Origin: Oscillospiraceae bacterium
GTDB taxonomy: Bacteria > Bacillota > Clostridia > Oscillospirales > Oscillospiraceae
Direction of reading: 5' to 3'
Length of the DNA stretch: 64,000 nt
NCBI GenBank assembly: GCA_020025535.1
Contig: JAHHRY010000004.1
Span: 1-64,000, forward strand
A model generated the notes under the pieces. The model saw nothing but the letters and a program-made list of their open reading frames with translations. It had not been told where the DNA came from and did not search any database. This document shows, piece after piece, positions 38,788-48,585 of the stretch. Position numbers and translations under genes: made by a program. Position 1 is the first letter of the stretch. The number at the start of each line of letters is the position of its first letter.

Positions 38788-39729
38788 ATGGCAGAACAGA
38801 AAAAAGTTGCTACCCGTGATTCCTATGGTAAGGCCCTGGCTGAGCTGGGCAAGGAACACGAGGATCTGGTAGTTCTCGATGCCGACCTGGCAGGTGCTAC
38901 CAAGACCGTTACCTTCAAGAAGGCCTTCCCCGACCGCCACTTTGACTGCGGTATCGCCGAGGCTAACATGGTTTGCGTCGCTGCCGGTATGTCTACCACC
39001 GGTCTGGTTCCCTTTGCATCCACCTTTGCCATGTTTGCTGCCGGCAGAGCCTTTGAGCAGATCCGCAACTCCATTGGCTACCCTCACCTGAACGTGAAGA
39101 TCGGCGCCACCCACGGCGGTATCTCCGTCGGCGAGGACGGCGCAAGCCATCAGTGCTGTGAGGACTTCGCACTCATGCGCTCCATCCCCGGTATGACCGT
39201 CATCTGCCCCGCAGACGGCGTGGAAGCCGAGGCTGCCGTAAAGGCCGCTTACGAGTATCAGGGTCCTGTATACCTGCGTTTTGGCCGTCTGGCTGTCCCC
39301 GTATTCCACGAGGAAGGCATGAAGTTTGAAATCGGCAAGGGCGAGATTCTGCGTGACGGCAGCGACGTTGCCATCATCGCCAACGGTCTGCTGGTATATG
39401 AAGCCATTAAGGCCGGCGAGATTCTGAAGGAAATGGGCATCAACGCCATGATTATCAACATGGCCACCATCAAGCCTCTGGACGAAGAGCTGGTTCTGAA
39501 AGCTGCCGAAAAGTGCGGCAAGGTAATCACCTGCGAAGAGCACTCCGTCATCGGCGGCCTGGGCGAAGCCGTCTGTTCCCTGCTCTGCGAGAAGCTGCCC
39601 ACTCCCGTGCGCCGCATCGGTGTCAATGATCGTTTCGGCTGCTCCGGCCCCGCTGCCGAGCTGCTGGAAAAGTACGGTCTGACTGCAAACCACATTGTGG
39701 AAGTCGCAAAGGACTTCTGCGGGAAATAA
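38788..39729 (+). CDS. Transketolase, C-terminal (pyrimidine-binding) subunit
   Basis: 313 residues holding the PYR and C-terminal domains: 'DADLAGATKT', 'DCGIAEANMVCVAAGMSTTG' (with the Glu that activates TPP), 'THGGISVGEDGASHQC' and 'CEEHSVIGGLG'. The ATG at 38788 lies one base after the stop of the N-terminal subunit, with GGAGG upstream; the in-frame ATG at 38755 is inside the previous gene. Coupled translation should give equal subunit amounts. Confidence 0.95.
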   Translation: MAEQKKVATRDSYGKALAELGKEHEDLVVLDADLAGATKTVTFKKAFPDRHFDCGIAEANMVCVAAGMSTTGLVPFASTFAMFAAGRAFEQIRNSIGYPHLNVKIGATHGGISVGEDGASHQCCEDFALMRSIPGMTVICPADGVEAEAAVKAAYEYQGPVYLRFGRLAVPVFHEEGMKFEIGKGEILRDGSDVAIIANGLLVYEAIKAGEILKEMGINAMIINMATIKPLDEELVLKAAEKCGKVITCEEHSVIGGLGEAVCSLLCEKLPTPVRRIGVNDRFGCSGPAAELLEKYGLTANHIVEVAKDFCGK

Positions 39730-39737
39730 GCTTTTCC

Positions 39738-39769
39738 ACTCCCACCATCCCGGATGGTGGGAGTTTTTC
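39738..39769 (+). terminator. Transketolase terminator
   Basis: A 12-bp stem (39738-39749 with 39753-39764) with a three-base loop is followed by TTTTTC. Confidence 0.88.
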
Positions 39770-39805
39770 TGTCTGGACGGCGCTGAGAGCCTTACAGCAA
39801 TATAC

Positions 39806-39841
39806 AAAGCGGCAGCCTTCTTCCGTGAAGGCTGCCGCTTT
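39806..39841. terminator. Additional hairpin between convergent operons
   Basis: A perfect 15-bp stem (39806-39820 with 39827-39841). The T-tract is short, so it may back up the neighbouring terminators. Confidence 0.55.
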
Positions 39842-39860
39842 ATGATTACTGTCTTTGCAT

Positions 39861-39892
39861 AAAAAAAGGGTTCCGATTTCTCGGAACCCTTT
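39861..39892 (-). terminator. Terminator of the opp operon
   Basis: An 11-bp stem (39866-39876 with 39881-39891) is followed on the minus strand by seven T residues, just after the last opp-operon gene. Confidence 0.88.
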
Positions 39893-39897
39893 CGGTC

Positions 39898-40143
39898 TTA
39901 TGCGAGCAAAAGAATAAGGTAAAGAATCATATACGCAACGCCGAGTCCGACAACGACAACCAGCATAGGCGGGATCATCATCTTTACAGCGCTCCAATAG
40001 GTCTCCCATTTTTCCTTAGCCGTTGAGCCGGAACGATAACGGGCACTATTGGTAAGTCTGGAACCGCGGACTCCTGACATATCCGCAATGGATCTGCCAT
40101 CATCGTAGTATTTGACTTTTTCCTTCTTTTCTTTTTTGGCCAT
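39898..40143 (-). CDS. Small membrane protein of the opp operon, function unknown
   Basis: 81 residues: a strongly basic, Lys-rich N-terminus ('MAKKEKKEKVKYYDDGRS') and one long hydrophobic segment at the C-terminus (residues ~56-80) able to span the membrane. It begins 6 bases after oppF and is the last gene before the operon terminator. Position suggests an accessory to the importer, but no domain is recognised. Confidence 0.7.
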   Translation of the reverse strand: MAKKEKKEKVKYYDDGRSIADMSGVRGSRLTNSARYRSGSTAKEKWETYWSAVKMMIPPMLVVVVGLGVAYMILYLILLLA

Positions 40144-40149
40144 GGAATT

Positions 40150-41262
40150 TTACTCCTCGTCGAGCTTATGACAAGCGGCGAAATGGCCGGGCTCATACTC
40201 CTTATACTCGGGAGTCACATGCTTACAGATTTCCTTAGCATAGGGGCAACGAGTATGGAAGCGGCAGCCCTTGGGGGGATTTGCCGGGGAAGGAATATCG
40301 CCCTTCAGTACCACACGGTTCATCTTCGCATCCGGATCCGGGTTGGGAACCGCAGAGAAGAGAGCCTGAGTGTAAGGATGCAGGGGGTTGGAGAAGATGG
40401 CATCCTTTGTACCAAATTCCATCATTGCACCCAGATACATAACACCAATCTTGTCGGAGATGAACTTAACAACAGACAGATCGTGGGAGATGAACACATA
40501 GGTCAGATCCATCTCGTTCTGAAGTTTCTTCAGCAGATTGATGATCTGTGCCTGAATGGAAACGTCCAGAGCGGAAACAGGCTCGTCACAGATAACCAGC
40601 TTGGGGTTAACGGACAGAGCACGAGCGATACAGATTCTCTGACGCTGACCGCCGGAGAACTCGTGAGGGTATCTCTCATAGTAGTAGTCACGCAGGCCGC
40701 ATCTGTCCATCAGATTCAGAACATAGTTCTTAATCTGATCCTTAGGGACGATCTTGTGAACCTGAACAGGCTCGGACAGGATGCCGCCAACGGTACTTCT
40801 GGGAGGCAGAGAGGAATAGGGGTCCTGGAAAATAATCTGCATCTCCTTGCGGATCTCACGCATCTGCTTGGACTTATAGTTGGTAATATCCTTGCCATCG
40901 AAGATGATCTGACCGCCGGTAGGCTGGTGCAGCTTCAGAATGGCACGACCCATGGTAGTCTTACCACAGCCGGACTCGCCAACGATACCCAAAGTCTCAC
41001 CCTTGTGCAGCTTGAAGGAAACATCATCGACAGCGATGAGTTCCTGGGTTACCTTACCGGTAACGGTCTTCTTCAAGGGGAAGCACTTACGCAGGTGCCG
41101 AACTTCCAGAACAGCCTCAGGATCGAAGGGCTTCTTGCAGTCCTCTTCGATCTGCTTTCTTCTCTTTTCCTGATATTCTGCTGCCAGTGCAGCGTCATCA
41201 TACACGACGGCGGATTCGGCAACATTCTCCCCTGCGGAAGCAATCACTTTTTCATCAGCCAT
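40150..41262 (-). CDS. oppF: Oligopeptide ABC transporter ATPase, OppF-like
   Basis: 370 residues. Walker A 'GESGCGKTT', signature 'SGGQRQR', Walker B 'LVICDEPVSALD' and switch 'SHDLSVVKF' are all intact. The C-terminal oligopeptide domain carries a Cys cluster ('CRFHTRCPYAKEICKH') that may bind an Fe-S cluster in this family. It pairs with OppD to power peptide uptake. The ATG at 41262 has GAGGAG and overlaps oppD by 8 bases; the longer frame to 41298 lies inside oppD. Confidence 0.93.
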   Translation of the reverse strand: MADEKVIASAGENVAESAVVYDDAALAAEYQEKRRKQIEEDCKKPFDPEAVLEVRHLRKCFPLKKTVTGKVTQELIAVDDVSFKLHKGETLGIVGESGCGKTTMGRAILKLHQPTGGQIIFDGKDITNYKSKQMREIRKEMQIIFQDPYSSLPPRSTVGGILSEPVQVHKIVPKDQIKNYVLNLMDRCGLRDYYYERYPHEFSGGQRQRICIARALSVNPKLVICDEPVSALDVSIQAQIINLLKKLQNEMDLTYVFISHDLSVVKFISDKIGVMYLGAMMEFGTKDAIFSNPLHPYTQALFSAVPNPDPDAKMNRVVLKGDIPSPANPPKGCRFHTRCPYAKEICKHVTPEYKEYEPGHFAACHKLDEE

Positions 41263-42496
41263 TTTTGTTCTCCTCGTCGTACAAATGACATGCGACAAAG
41301 TGAGTGGGGCTCACCTGCACCATCTCCGGGTAATCGCCGGAGCACTTCTTGGTGCACTTTGCGCATCTTTCTTTAAAATAGCAGTAGTCAGGCATATTGA
41401 TGGGGTTAGGTACGTTACCGGGAATGTTGTACAGAGTCTTGCAGTCCAGATTCATGGTAGGCTTGGACTTCTGCAGGCCAACGGTGTAGGGGTGCAGAGG
41501 ATTCTGGAAAATCTCCCGCACAGTACCCTTCTCAATGACCTTACCGGCGTACATAACCACAACATAGTCGGCCATTTCAGCGATAACACCCAGGTCATGG
41601 GTAATCAGCAGAATGGAGCCGTCGATCTTGTCCTTCAGATCTCTCAGCAGGTCCAGGATCTGAGCCTGAATAGTCACGTCCAGAGCCGTGGTGGGCTCGT
41701 CAGCGATGATCAGTCTGGGGTCGGCAGCCAGAGCCATGGCGATCATGACACGCTGACGCATACCACCGGACAGCTCATGGGGGAATGCCTTGTAAACACG
41801 CTCAGGCATTGCGATGCCGACCTTGTCCAGCATTTCCATGGACTTGGCCTTAGCCATTTCCTTGGTAGCGCCGGGCTTGTGGATAAAGGTAACCTCATCC
41901 AGCTGCTGGCCGATGGTGAACACGGGGTTCAGAGAAGTCATCGGCTCCTGGAAGATCATAGCGATCTGCTTGCCGCGGATTCTGTGAATCTCACGGATAG
42001 GCATTTTAGCGATGTCGTAAATTTTATCGACCATCTCATACTCACCCTCGGCACCGGCCTTGGGGATGGGATTGCCCTTCTCGTCCAGCTTCATTTCGCG
42101 GGACTTGAAACGGATGGAACCGGACTTGATCTGACCGGTAGGACCCTGAATCAGACGCATAACGGACATACTGGTAACGGACTTACCACAGCCGGACTCA
42201 CCAACGACACCAACGACAGAGTTTTTAGGCACGTCATAGGAGACACCGTTAACAGCCTTGACGACGCCCTGCTCCGTGTAGAAGAAGGTATGCAGGTCAT
42301 CGATTTCCAGGATGTTGCCATCGTCTTTCATTTCCGTGAGGAACTCAGACTCTTCCGCTTTACGGTTCTTATACTTCTCAAGGGCCTTCATCTCCTTGGC
42401 ATTTGCCTTGGCGATGGCACGAATTTCTTTACCAGTCAGGTAATGCTTGTCGCCCTTGGATGCTTTGGTCATATTCTTCTTTTCTTGCTTATCCAT
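41255..42496 (-). CDS. oppD: Oligopeptide ABC transporter ATPase, OppD-like
   Basis: 413 residues, longer than usual because of a ~60-residue charged N-terminal extension ('KKNMTKASKGDKHYLTGKEIRAIAKANAKEM'). Walker A 'GESGCGKSV', signature 'LSGGMRQR', Walker B 'LIIADEPTTALD' and the C-terminal Cys cluster ('CYFKERCAKCTKKC') are present. AAGGAG precedes the ATG. It lies 3 bases after oppC. Confidence 0.93.
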   Translation of the reverse strand: MDKQEKKNMTKASKGDKHYLTGKEIRAIAKANAKEMKALEKYKNRKAEESEFLTEMKDDGNILEIDDLHTFFYTEQGVVKAVNGVSYDVPKNSVVGVVGESGCGKSVTSMSVMRLIQGPTGQIKSGSIRFKSREMKLDEKGNPIPKAGAEGEYEMVDKIYDIAKMPIREIHRIRGKQIAMIFQEPMTSLNPVFTIGQQLDEVTFIHKPGATKEMAKAKSMEMLDKVGIAMPERVYKAFPHELSGGMRQRVMIAMALAADPRLIIADEPTTALDVTIQAQILDLLRDLKDKIDGSILLITHDLGVIAEMADYVVVMYAGKVIEKGTVREIFQNPLHPYTVGLQKSKPTMNLDCKTLYNIPGNVPNPINMPDYCYFKERCAKCTKKCSGDYPEMVQVSPTHFVACHLYDEENKNG

Positions 42497-42499
42497 CTC

Positions 42500-43552
42500 T
42501 TATCTCCTTGCTTTCGGGTCAAGAGCATCACGCAAGCCGTCGCCGACAAAGTTAAAGCCCAAAACAGCGATGACAATGCAAACACCAGCAGGCATCCAGA
42601 CATACCAATGGTTCTGCAGGATGTCCTGGTTGGTAGAAATGATGTTGATCATTGTACCCCATGCTGCATAGGGTGCCTTAACACCCAGGTTCAAGTAAGA
42701 CAGGGTTGCTTCGTAAAGAATCATGCTGCCAAGGCTCAAGCTCATCTGAACGATCAGCTGAGGCATAACGTTGGGAACAAGATGCTTAAAGATCTTACGG
42801 CTGGTAGAGTAACCCATTGCTTCTGCAGCAACCATGTACTCCTGCTCACGCAGGAACAGAATCTGACCTCTGACCAGACGGGCAACGCCGGGCCAGGAGA
42901 TGAACGTCAGGTAAATCATCAACAGGTAGATACGATATTTTGCGTCGATGTTACTGGAGTCCAGAATCGTACTGATAATCAGCAGAATAGGAACACCGGG
43001 CAAACACATCAGAATATCGCAGATACGCATGATGATGTTATCAATGGCACCGCCGAAATAACCGGAAATACCACCCATAATAACGCCGATGATTGTAATC
43101 AGGAAGACAGACAGGAAGCTGACGATCAGAGAGATTCTGCCGCCATACATCAGTCTGACGAAAATATCGTAGCCCTGATCATCGGTGCCCAGAATGTGCT
43201 CAGAAGAAGGAGGAGACAGGAAGTTATCCTTCAGATGGGTTTCCGTAGTCTGGTGAATGGTGTATTCCACACCATTCACCGTATGAGTAAAGGAACCAAC
43301 TGCGTACTCGGTCTTACCGCTTTCGTCCAGTTCGATTTCACCCCAACGGGTATAAACCAGAGGACCCAGGAAGCTGAACACGAACAGGCTAATAACCATG
43401 ATCAATCCAATAATACTCAGCTTGGAGCGGAAGAATCTGCGGGCAACCATCCGTCCGGGGGACATCAGCTTCACATTTTTGTCAAGGGGTACATCGGTAT
43501 CGACAACCTCTTGTTCTTGAGCATCGTCTTGCTTAATTTCAAGTTCGTCCAT
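42500..43552 (-). CDS. oppC: Oligopeptide ABC transporter permease, OppC-like
   Basis: 350 residues with an N-terminal helix, a ~70-residue extracellular loop (after residue 75) and the five-helix permease core; the EAA loop reads 'EYMVAAEAMGYSTSRKIFKHLVPN'. It forms the channel with OppB. The ATG at 43552 lies 11 bases after oppB. Confidence 0.92.
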   Translation of the reverse strand: MDELEIKQDDAQEQEVVDTDVPLDKNVKLMSPGRMVARRFFRSKLSIIGLIMVISLFVFSFLGPLVYTRWGEIELDESGKTEYAVGSFTHTVNGVEYTIHQTTETHLKDNFLSPPSSEHILGTDDQGYDIFVRLMYGGRISLIVSFLSVFLITIIGVIMGGISGYFGGAIDNIIMRICDILMCLPGVPILLIISTILDSSNIDAKYRIYLLMIYLTFISWPGVARLVRGQILFLREQEYMVAAEAMGYSTSRKIFKHLVPNVMPQLIVQMSLSLGSMILYEATLSYLNLGVKAPYAAWGTMINIISTNQDILQNHWYVWMPAGVCIVIAVLGFNFVGDGLRDALDPKARR

Positions 43553-43563
43553 ACTGTACCTCC

Positions 43564-44556
43564 TTACTGCAGTTTCACTCTGGGGTCAACAACAGCATAC
43601 ATCAGGTCTGCGAGGATAACGCCGATGACGCTGAGGGCCGCCAGGAACATGTTGTAGCCCATGATAAAGGGAATATCGCCGCGGTTCATTGCCTGCAGGG
43701 CGATGTTACCGATGCCGGGCAGGTCAAAGACCTGCTCGGTAATGATAGCACCGGAGAACAGAGAGGGCAGCAGACCGGCCATGGAAGTAACCAGGGGGAT
43801 CAGCGTATTCCGGAAAGCGTGCTTGTTGATAACAACGCTCTCCTTCAGACCCTTTGCACGAGCTGTACGGATATAATCGGAGTTCATGACTTCCAGCATA
43901 TTGGTTCTGGTCATTCTCATTCTTGCACCGATGCTCAGGATGACCATGGTCAGAATGGGGATGAAGATATGCCGTGCATAGTCAAGAATCAGTGCCGCAC
44001 CGGTGTAGGACTGGGAAGCGTCCGTCAGTCCGGAAGGCGGGAACCAGCCAAGCTTCAGTGACAACCAAGACTTCAGCATGTTGCCGAAGAAGAAGGAAGG
44101 CAGGGAAATACCGATCATAACCAGGATTGTAACGACGTAGTCGCGCAGGCTGTACTGATGGGTTGCAGCAGTAATGCCCAGAGGAATTGCGATTAGGAAC
44201 TCAAAGATGGTTGCAATCAAAGCAACAGTAAAGGACGTACCCATATGGGCAACAATCTTGTCGGCAACAGGCACGCCGTAAACGAAACTGGTGCCCAGAT
44301 CAAATCTGGCCAAGGCTTTCAGCCAGCCAAAATAACCATTCAAAATGCCCTTAAAGCTATTGTCGCCCAAGCCGAACATCTTGTACATGGCATCCACGGT
44401 CTCTTGATCCACGGTAGCTGCGCTCTGACTGATGGCGTCAACTTTAGACTGAATGAAGTCAACGGGCATCAGACGGATCAGGAAATATATAATCATGGAA
44501 ACGCCTAGCAGAATCAGCACAGCATAAGCCAATCTTTTAACTATATATTTTAACAT
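43564..44556 (-). CDS. oppB: Oligopeptide ABC transporter permease, OppB-like
   Basis: 330 residues, six membrane helices; the EAA loop is 'DYIRTARAKGLKESVVINKHAFRNTLIP'. The typical start 'LKYIVKRLAYAVLILLGVSMIIYFLIRLMP' is present. It lies 16 bases after the binding-protein gene. Confidence 0.93.
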   Translation of the reverse strand: MLKYIVKRLAYAVLILLGVSMIIYFLIRLMPVDFIQSKVDAISQSAATVDQETVDAMYKMFGLGDNSFKGILNGYFGWLKALARFDLGTSFVYGVPVADKIVAHMGTSFTVALIATIFEFLIAIPLGITAATHQYSLRDYVVTILVMIGISLPSFFFGNMLKSWLSLKLGWFPPSGLTDASQSYTGAALILDYARHIFIPILTMVILSIGARMRMTRTNMLEVMNSDYIRTARAKGLKESVVINKHAFRNTLIPLVTSMAGLLPSLFSGAIITEQVFDLPGIGNIALQAMNRGDIPFIMGYNMFLAALSVIGVILADLMYAVVDPRVKLQ

Positions 44557-44572
44557 AAGCCGCTCCGTTTAA

Positions 44573-47131
44573 TTATTTGGCGAATTCGATTTCCCAAATG
44601 CGATCCAGGGGAGAGGAGAAGGGGTTAATATCGGTAGGAATGGTGCTCTTATCAATAACATTGGAATTGTATGCGTACAGGACATCACGCTGGTAAACAG
44701 GCAGTTCCACGGCCAGATCCAGGATATAGCCCATAGCATTCTGATACAGATCCTTACGGACAGCCTTGTCATTGGTCTCACGAGCCTGATCGATCAGTTC
44801 ACTCAGATCGTCCAGAATCTTCTGCTCTTCGGGAGAACCGGAGGTCTTGATATAATCATAGCCCCAGGCCTTGGTGCTGGTTGCAGTAGAATTCTTGTGG
44901 TAAACCTGATACAGGTCGGGGTCCAGAGAGGAGGACCATGCAGCAGCCCAGACATCCAGAGAGCCGGTATTGATCTTGGTCAGAGCCTGAGTATCACAGA
45001 CAACATCAACGTTCCAGCCCAGCTCGTTCAGCAGAGCAGCAGCGTCACGGAATACCTTATAGGTGGGGTGATCCTGCAGAGTGGAACCTGCGATGGTGAA
45101 GGTGAAGGTCAGTTCCTTATCGCCTTCTGCATAGTCGCCCTTCTGCATATACTTTTTGACGTTAGCGATGGCAGATTCCTTGCTCCATGTACCCATCTGG
45201 GGATAGTCCTTGCCGTTATCCTTCTCGACATCGCCGGTGGGATAAGCCCAGCTGACCTTGGACATGGGCCAGAAGATCTGAGTAGCGGTACCTGCACGGT
45301 AGTAGTCCAGTGCCAGAGAAGTGTTCATAGCACACATAATTGCCTTACGCAGGTTGATGTCCTTAACCTTGGAAGCATTGATGCCGATGTAGCCGTAGCC
45401 CAGCTGATCGGAAGTGACCATTTCGTAACCCTTGCTGCCCATCTTGTTGAGCTTTTCGTAGTTATCGGTGGTCAGAGCGGGAGTGATGTAGTGAACAGAG
45501 CCGTTCTCCAGAGCTGCCAGAGCGTTGTTGGAACTGATGATCTGGTAACGGATCTTACCGATCTTTGCATTGTTCAGGCCGGTACCCACAGTTTCAAACT
45601 TGTCGTTGGCCTTGAGGTAAACAACGTTGTCCTTGTAGAACTCGGTTTCCTTGGGGTTGTCGTTGTTCTGGGCATCGGTCACCATGTAAGGGCCTGCACC
45701 CATGGGGAGCTTGACGTTTCTGGGAGACTGGACAACCTTGGACATAAAGTCGAAGCTTGCAAACTCAACACCGAACTTGCTGTTGGGAATATCAACGCCG
45801 ACCTTGCTGCCTTCGCCATAGTAGTGCTGAGGAGCAATGGTGATGGAGAAGTTCCAGATAGCCTTGGGGTCAACACCTTCGATGGTGATCTGCAGGACAT
45901 CGTACTCGTCGGCATTGGTGACGGTGCCGTCCTCGTTGTGACCGGAAGCGATGGTGTACTCATTGCCCTGAACGGTGATCTTGGAGCCAGCCTTATCGGT
46001 ATGAGCCAGAGAAACAATACCGGAAATGTTCTGAACAGCCAGACTGCCGTCATCGGAGATGTTCTCGTGCAGGATAACTTCCTTTGCCTTTGCGGCGAAC
46101 TCGCTGGTCAGAGTGCCTGCGGTTGCCCAGAAGGTCAGGATGCCATCCAGCTCACGGCTGATCTTGTCGTTGAAGACGTATTCGATGGCATCAGCCTCGG
46201 TTTTGATGGTATCGGGGTAAGACTTGGTGAGCTTCTTGATCTGGGTACGGTCAATCTTACCGTTTACCTTCTCGTACTCAACCTCAACATAGCGTTCAGC
46301 GTACATGAAGCAGAAGACTGCATCATTGAATTCCTCATGAGAATCGTAAGGAGCATCGTGGTAGGACTCCTGAGCGCTGTTGTAGTCTCTGCCCAGTTCT
46401 TCCTTGAACAGCTTCAGTGCGTAATCATAGTCCTTCTGCAGGTTCTCATTGGTGACGTCACTGGGGTTGTTGGAAATAGCGGCAATATAGCCGGAGCTGA
46501 GGCCGTGGCTCAAGATAGCTTCCTTCATGGCTTCATAGCCGGCTTCGCTGGAGGGAGAAGCTTTCTTGACTTCATAGAACAGGTTCTTCAGTTCGTTGAT
46601 ACGGTCCTTAGCTCTGGAGGTAGCCTGAGAAGTGATCATGCTGTCATTATCACTGGAGCCAACAGTCTGAGTTCTGTACTCGGACAGGCCGAGAATCTTG
46701 GTGGAGTACAGGGTGTTGGAACCGGTGTAAACAGGGTCCAGGTAAGTATAGTAGTTGAACAGCACGTCCTCCATGGTCAGGGGATGGCCGTCGGAGAACT
46801 GGATACCGTTCTTCAGAACGAAGGTGTAAGTAACAGTGCCGTCGTCATTTTCTACGATATCGTAGTCCTTGGTAACGACGGGCTCGTCTTCACCATAGGC
46901 GACCTCGACATCACCATTATTGTACTTAGCACCCAGCATACCGATCTGGGTCTGGCCAACGACTGTAACGTCGTTAGCTGCTGTGCCGAAGAAGGGGTTG
47001 AACAGGCCGTCCAGAGAATCCGTCATAATGACGAATGCATCTGCACCCTTTTTGCCCTTACAGCCTGCGAGCATTGCTACCATACTCACGCATAACGCAA
47101 TGCAGAGAGTAATGGAAAGAATTCTCTTTTT
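44573..47131 (-). CDS. oppA: Oligopeptide-binding lipoprotein, unusually large (OppA-like)
   Basis: 852 residues. The signal peptide ends at the lipobox 'LAGC' (Cys near 24), so it is tethered outside. SBP_bac_5 features include 'YTFVLKNGIQFSDGHPLTMEDVLFNY', 'YMVTDAQ', 'DINLRKAIMCAMN' and 'SLDPDLYQVYH'. The family is usually 500-600 residues; here about 250-290 extra residues sit between positions ~150 and ~430, mostly charged helices then a beta section. The ATG at 47131 has AAGGAG; the frame to 47173 lacks a ribosome site. It likely captures peptides for OppBCDF. Confidence 0.92.
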   Translation of the reverse strand, partial: KKRILSITLCIALCVSMVAMLAGCKGKKGADAFVIMTDSLDGLFNPFFGTAANDVTVVGQTQIGMLGAKYNNGDVEVAYGEDEPVVTKDYDIVENDDGTVTYTFVLKNGIQFSDGHPLTMEDVLFNYYTYLDPVYTGSNTLYSTKILGLSEYRTQTVGSSDNDSMITSQATSRAKDRINELKNLFYEVKKASPSSEAGYEAMKEAILSHGLSSGYIAAISNNPSDVTNENLQKDYDYALKLFKEELGRDYNSAQESYHDAPYDSHEEFNDAVFCFMYAERYVEVEYEKVNGKIDRTQIKKLTKSYPDTIKTEADAIEYVFNDKISRELDGILTFWATAGTLTSEFAAKAKEVILHENISDDGSLAVQNISGIVSLAHTDKAGSKITVQGNEYTIASGHNEDGTVTNADEYDVLQITIEGVDPKAIWNFSITIAPQHYYGEGSKVGVDIPNSKFGVEFASFDFMSKVVQSPRNVKLPMGAGPYMVTDAQNNDNPKETEFYKDNVVYLKANDKFETVGTGLNNAKIGKIRYQIISSNNALAALENGSVHYITPALTTDNYEKLNKMGSKGYEMVTSDQLGYGYIGINASKVKDINLRKAIMCAMNTSLALDYYRAGTATQIFWPMSKVSWAYPTGDVEKDNGKDYPQMGTWSKESAIANVKKYMQKGDYAEGDKELTFTFTIAGSTLQDHPTYKVFRDAAALLNELGWNVDVVCDTQALTKINTGSLDVWAAAWSSSLDPDLYQVYHKNSTATSTKAWGYDYIKTSGSPEEQKILDDLSELIDQARETNDKAVRKDLYQNAMGYILDLAVELPVYQRDVLYAYNSNVIDKSTIPTDINPFSSPLDRIWEIEFAK

Positions 47132-47186
47132 CATTAAAATTCTCCTTTTTGTAGTATTGTTTTGCTTTCGCAATTTACGGTCACCG

Positions 47187-48506
47187 TTATTTACGGGTAA
47201 CCGTTACTTCATTTCCATCCACGGCAACTTCCAGCTTCTCAGGATTTTCACCCGTTACAGTACAGGTAATACCGGAGAAGTCGATACCGTGGGCATCACC
47301 GGAGCCATACAGCAGACCGATTGCATAGTCTTCGGTAGCAAAATAGCTGGCAGTGTCAATCTGCAGTTTGCTGGTCAGCACCTGAACGCCTTCCAGGCTT
47401 GCCTTGGAAGTGATGGTACCTGCCAGCAGGCCAAAGCTCGTGCCGGCAGAACGGACACCTGCTTTGATGGTGAATGTGACATTCTCGAATGTAACATTCT
47501 CGATTCTGGACTTATCGGTCAGTACACCAAAGAGACCAACGTTAGCCTTGCCCATATTGGTCTGCTCGATGTTCACATTCTTAATTGTATGGCCGTTGCC
47601 GATGATGGTGCCGTTGAAGTTACCATACATCAGACTGGAGGGCCAGTAAGTGTCGGTGAAATCAAGATCCTCATGCAGAACGTAGCAGCCGTTCATGCTG
47701 GCGTTATTCTGGAACTGCTCTACATTGTAAATATGGTACCACTCGCCTTCTGTCCAATCCACATACAGATTCAGAACAGGATTCACAGCAGTGCCGTTTT
47801 CTTCATTTACCTTGCCGGGATGTACAACTTTATCTGTTACCGCTTCAGTTCCCTGGTCATCGTAGTATGCAGCCTTGAAAGTATAGCCGGGTTTTTCGGG
47901 GAAATTGAACATTTCCATAGCGCCGGTCTTCTCGCTCCATGCAGGAACCATAATGTCCTTGCCGACTGTAGGGTTAAACGTATAGTTGCCAATCAGATCT
48001 CCACCATCCAGAGAGTAGAAATTAACCTCGAACATGGGAACCCAGGCAGCATACAAAGTGATAACGGGTTCTTCAGAAGTGTAAGTCTTCGTGGTGTCAA
48101 CTTCAAGCAGGCCCTTATCAAAGTCCCACTTGTTTGCATAAGTGTAGACAACGTTTCCTTCGCTGTCTGTGCTTTCGGTACGCTCGGAATACCAGCCCGC
48201 AAGGAAGTATCCGTTCTTAACAGCAGTAAACTGATCATTGCCTCTGACAGAATTATCAGGAGCAACCAGTGCCAGTTCCACTTTACCGTTGCTGTTTGCC
48301 TGCATCTTGGAAACGTTGTAAGAGTCAACGATCACAGTTGTGTTGGTGGTAAACGTACCACCGTTGGCGTCATACTTAACGCTGACTGTGTAGCCCTCAG
48401 CATTGTTGTCATCGTACGGAGTAGGTTTGGCACCGCAGGCAGTGACAAAAAGAAGGGTTCCCAAAAGCACGAAGGTTATTAGTACTGATTTGATTCTAAT
48501 TTTCAT
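47187..48506 (-). CDS. Surface lipoprotein with InlB B-repeat-like and beta-helix domains
   Basis: 439 residues. The lipobox 'LLFVTAC' follows a short signal peptide. The middle has two Listeria/Bacteroides (InlB B)-repeat-like units ('KYDANGGTFTTN...GYFLAGWYSE', 'EVNFYSLDGGDLIGNYTF...PGYTFKAAYY'), and the C-terminal third is a right-handed beta-helix/GLUG-like repeat ('GHTIKNVNIEQT', 'SRIENVTFENVTF'). It probably binds a surface or host ligand. It lies between the giant protease gene and oppA. ATG 48506 is preferred for its signal peptide; an upstream in-frame ATG at 48527 has no ribosome site. Confidence 0.8.
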   Translation of the reverse strand: MKIRIKSVLITFVLLGTLLFVTACGAKPTPYDDNNAEGYTVSVKYDANGGTFTTNTTVIVDSYNVSKMQANSNGKVELALVAPDNSVRGNDQFTAVKNGYFLAGWYSERTESTDSEGNVVYTYANKWDFDKGLLEVDTTKTYTSEEPVITLYAAWVPMFEVNFYSLDGGDLIGNYTFNPTVGKDIMVPAWSEKTGAMEMFNFPEKPGYTFKAAYYDDQGTEAVTDKVVHPGKVNEENGTAVNPVLNLYVDWTEGEWYHIYNVEQFQNNASMNGCYVLHEDLDFTDTYWPSSLMYGNFNGTIIGNGHTIKNVNIEQTNMGKANVGLFGVLTDKSRIENVTFENVTFTIKAGVRSAGTSFGLLAGTITSKASLEGVQVLTSKLQIDTASYFATEDYAIGLLYGSGDAHGIDFSGITCTVTGENPEKLEVAVDGNEVTVTRK

Positions 48507-48585
48507 TTTATCCACATCATCCTTCATAACATTAGGCTTGTTTCAGCAGAGCCGCAGCAGTAGCTGCGACTCTGCTACTAGTCAC

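Noticed and set aside
41285..43657. A 790-codon plus-strand frame over oppD/oppC
   Set aside because: Antisense shadow of conserved transporter genes with no recognisable domain.
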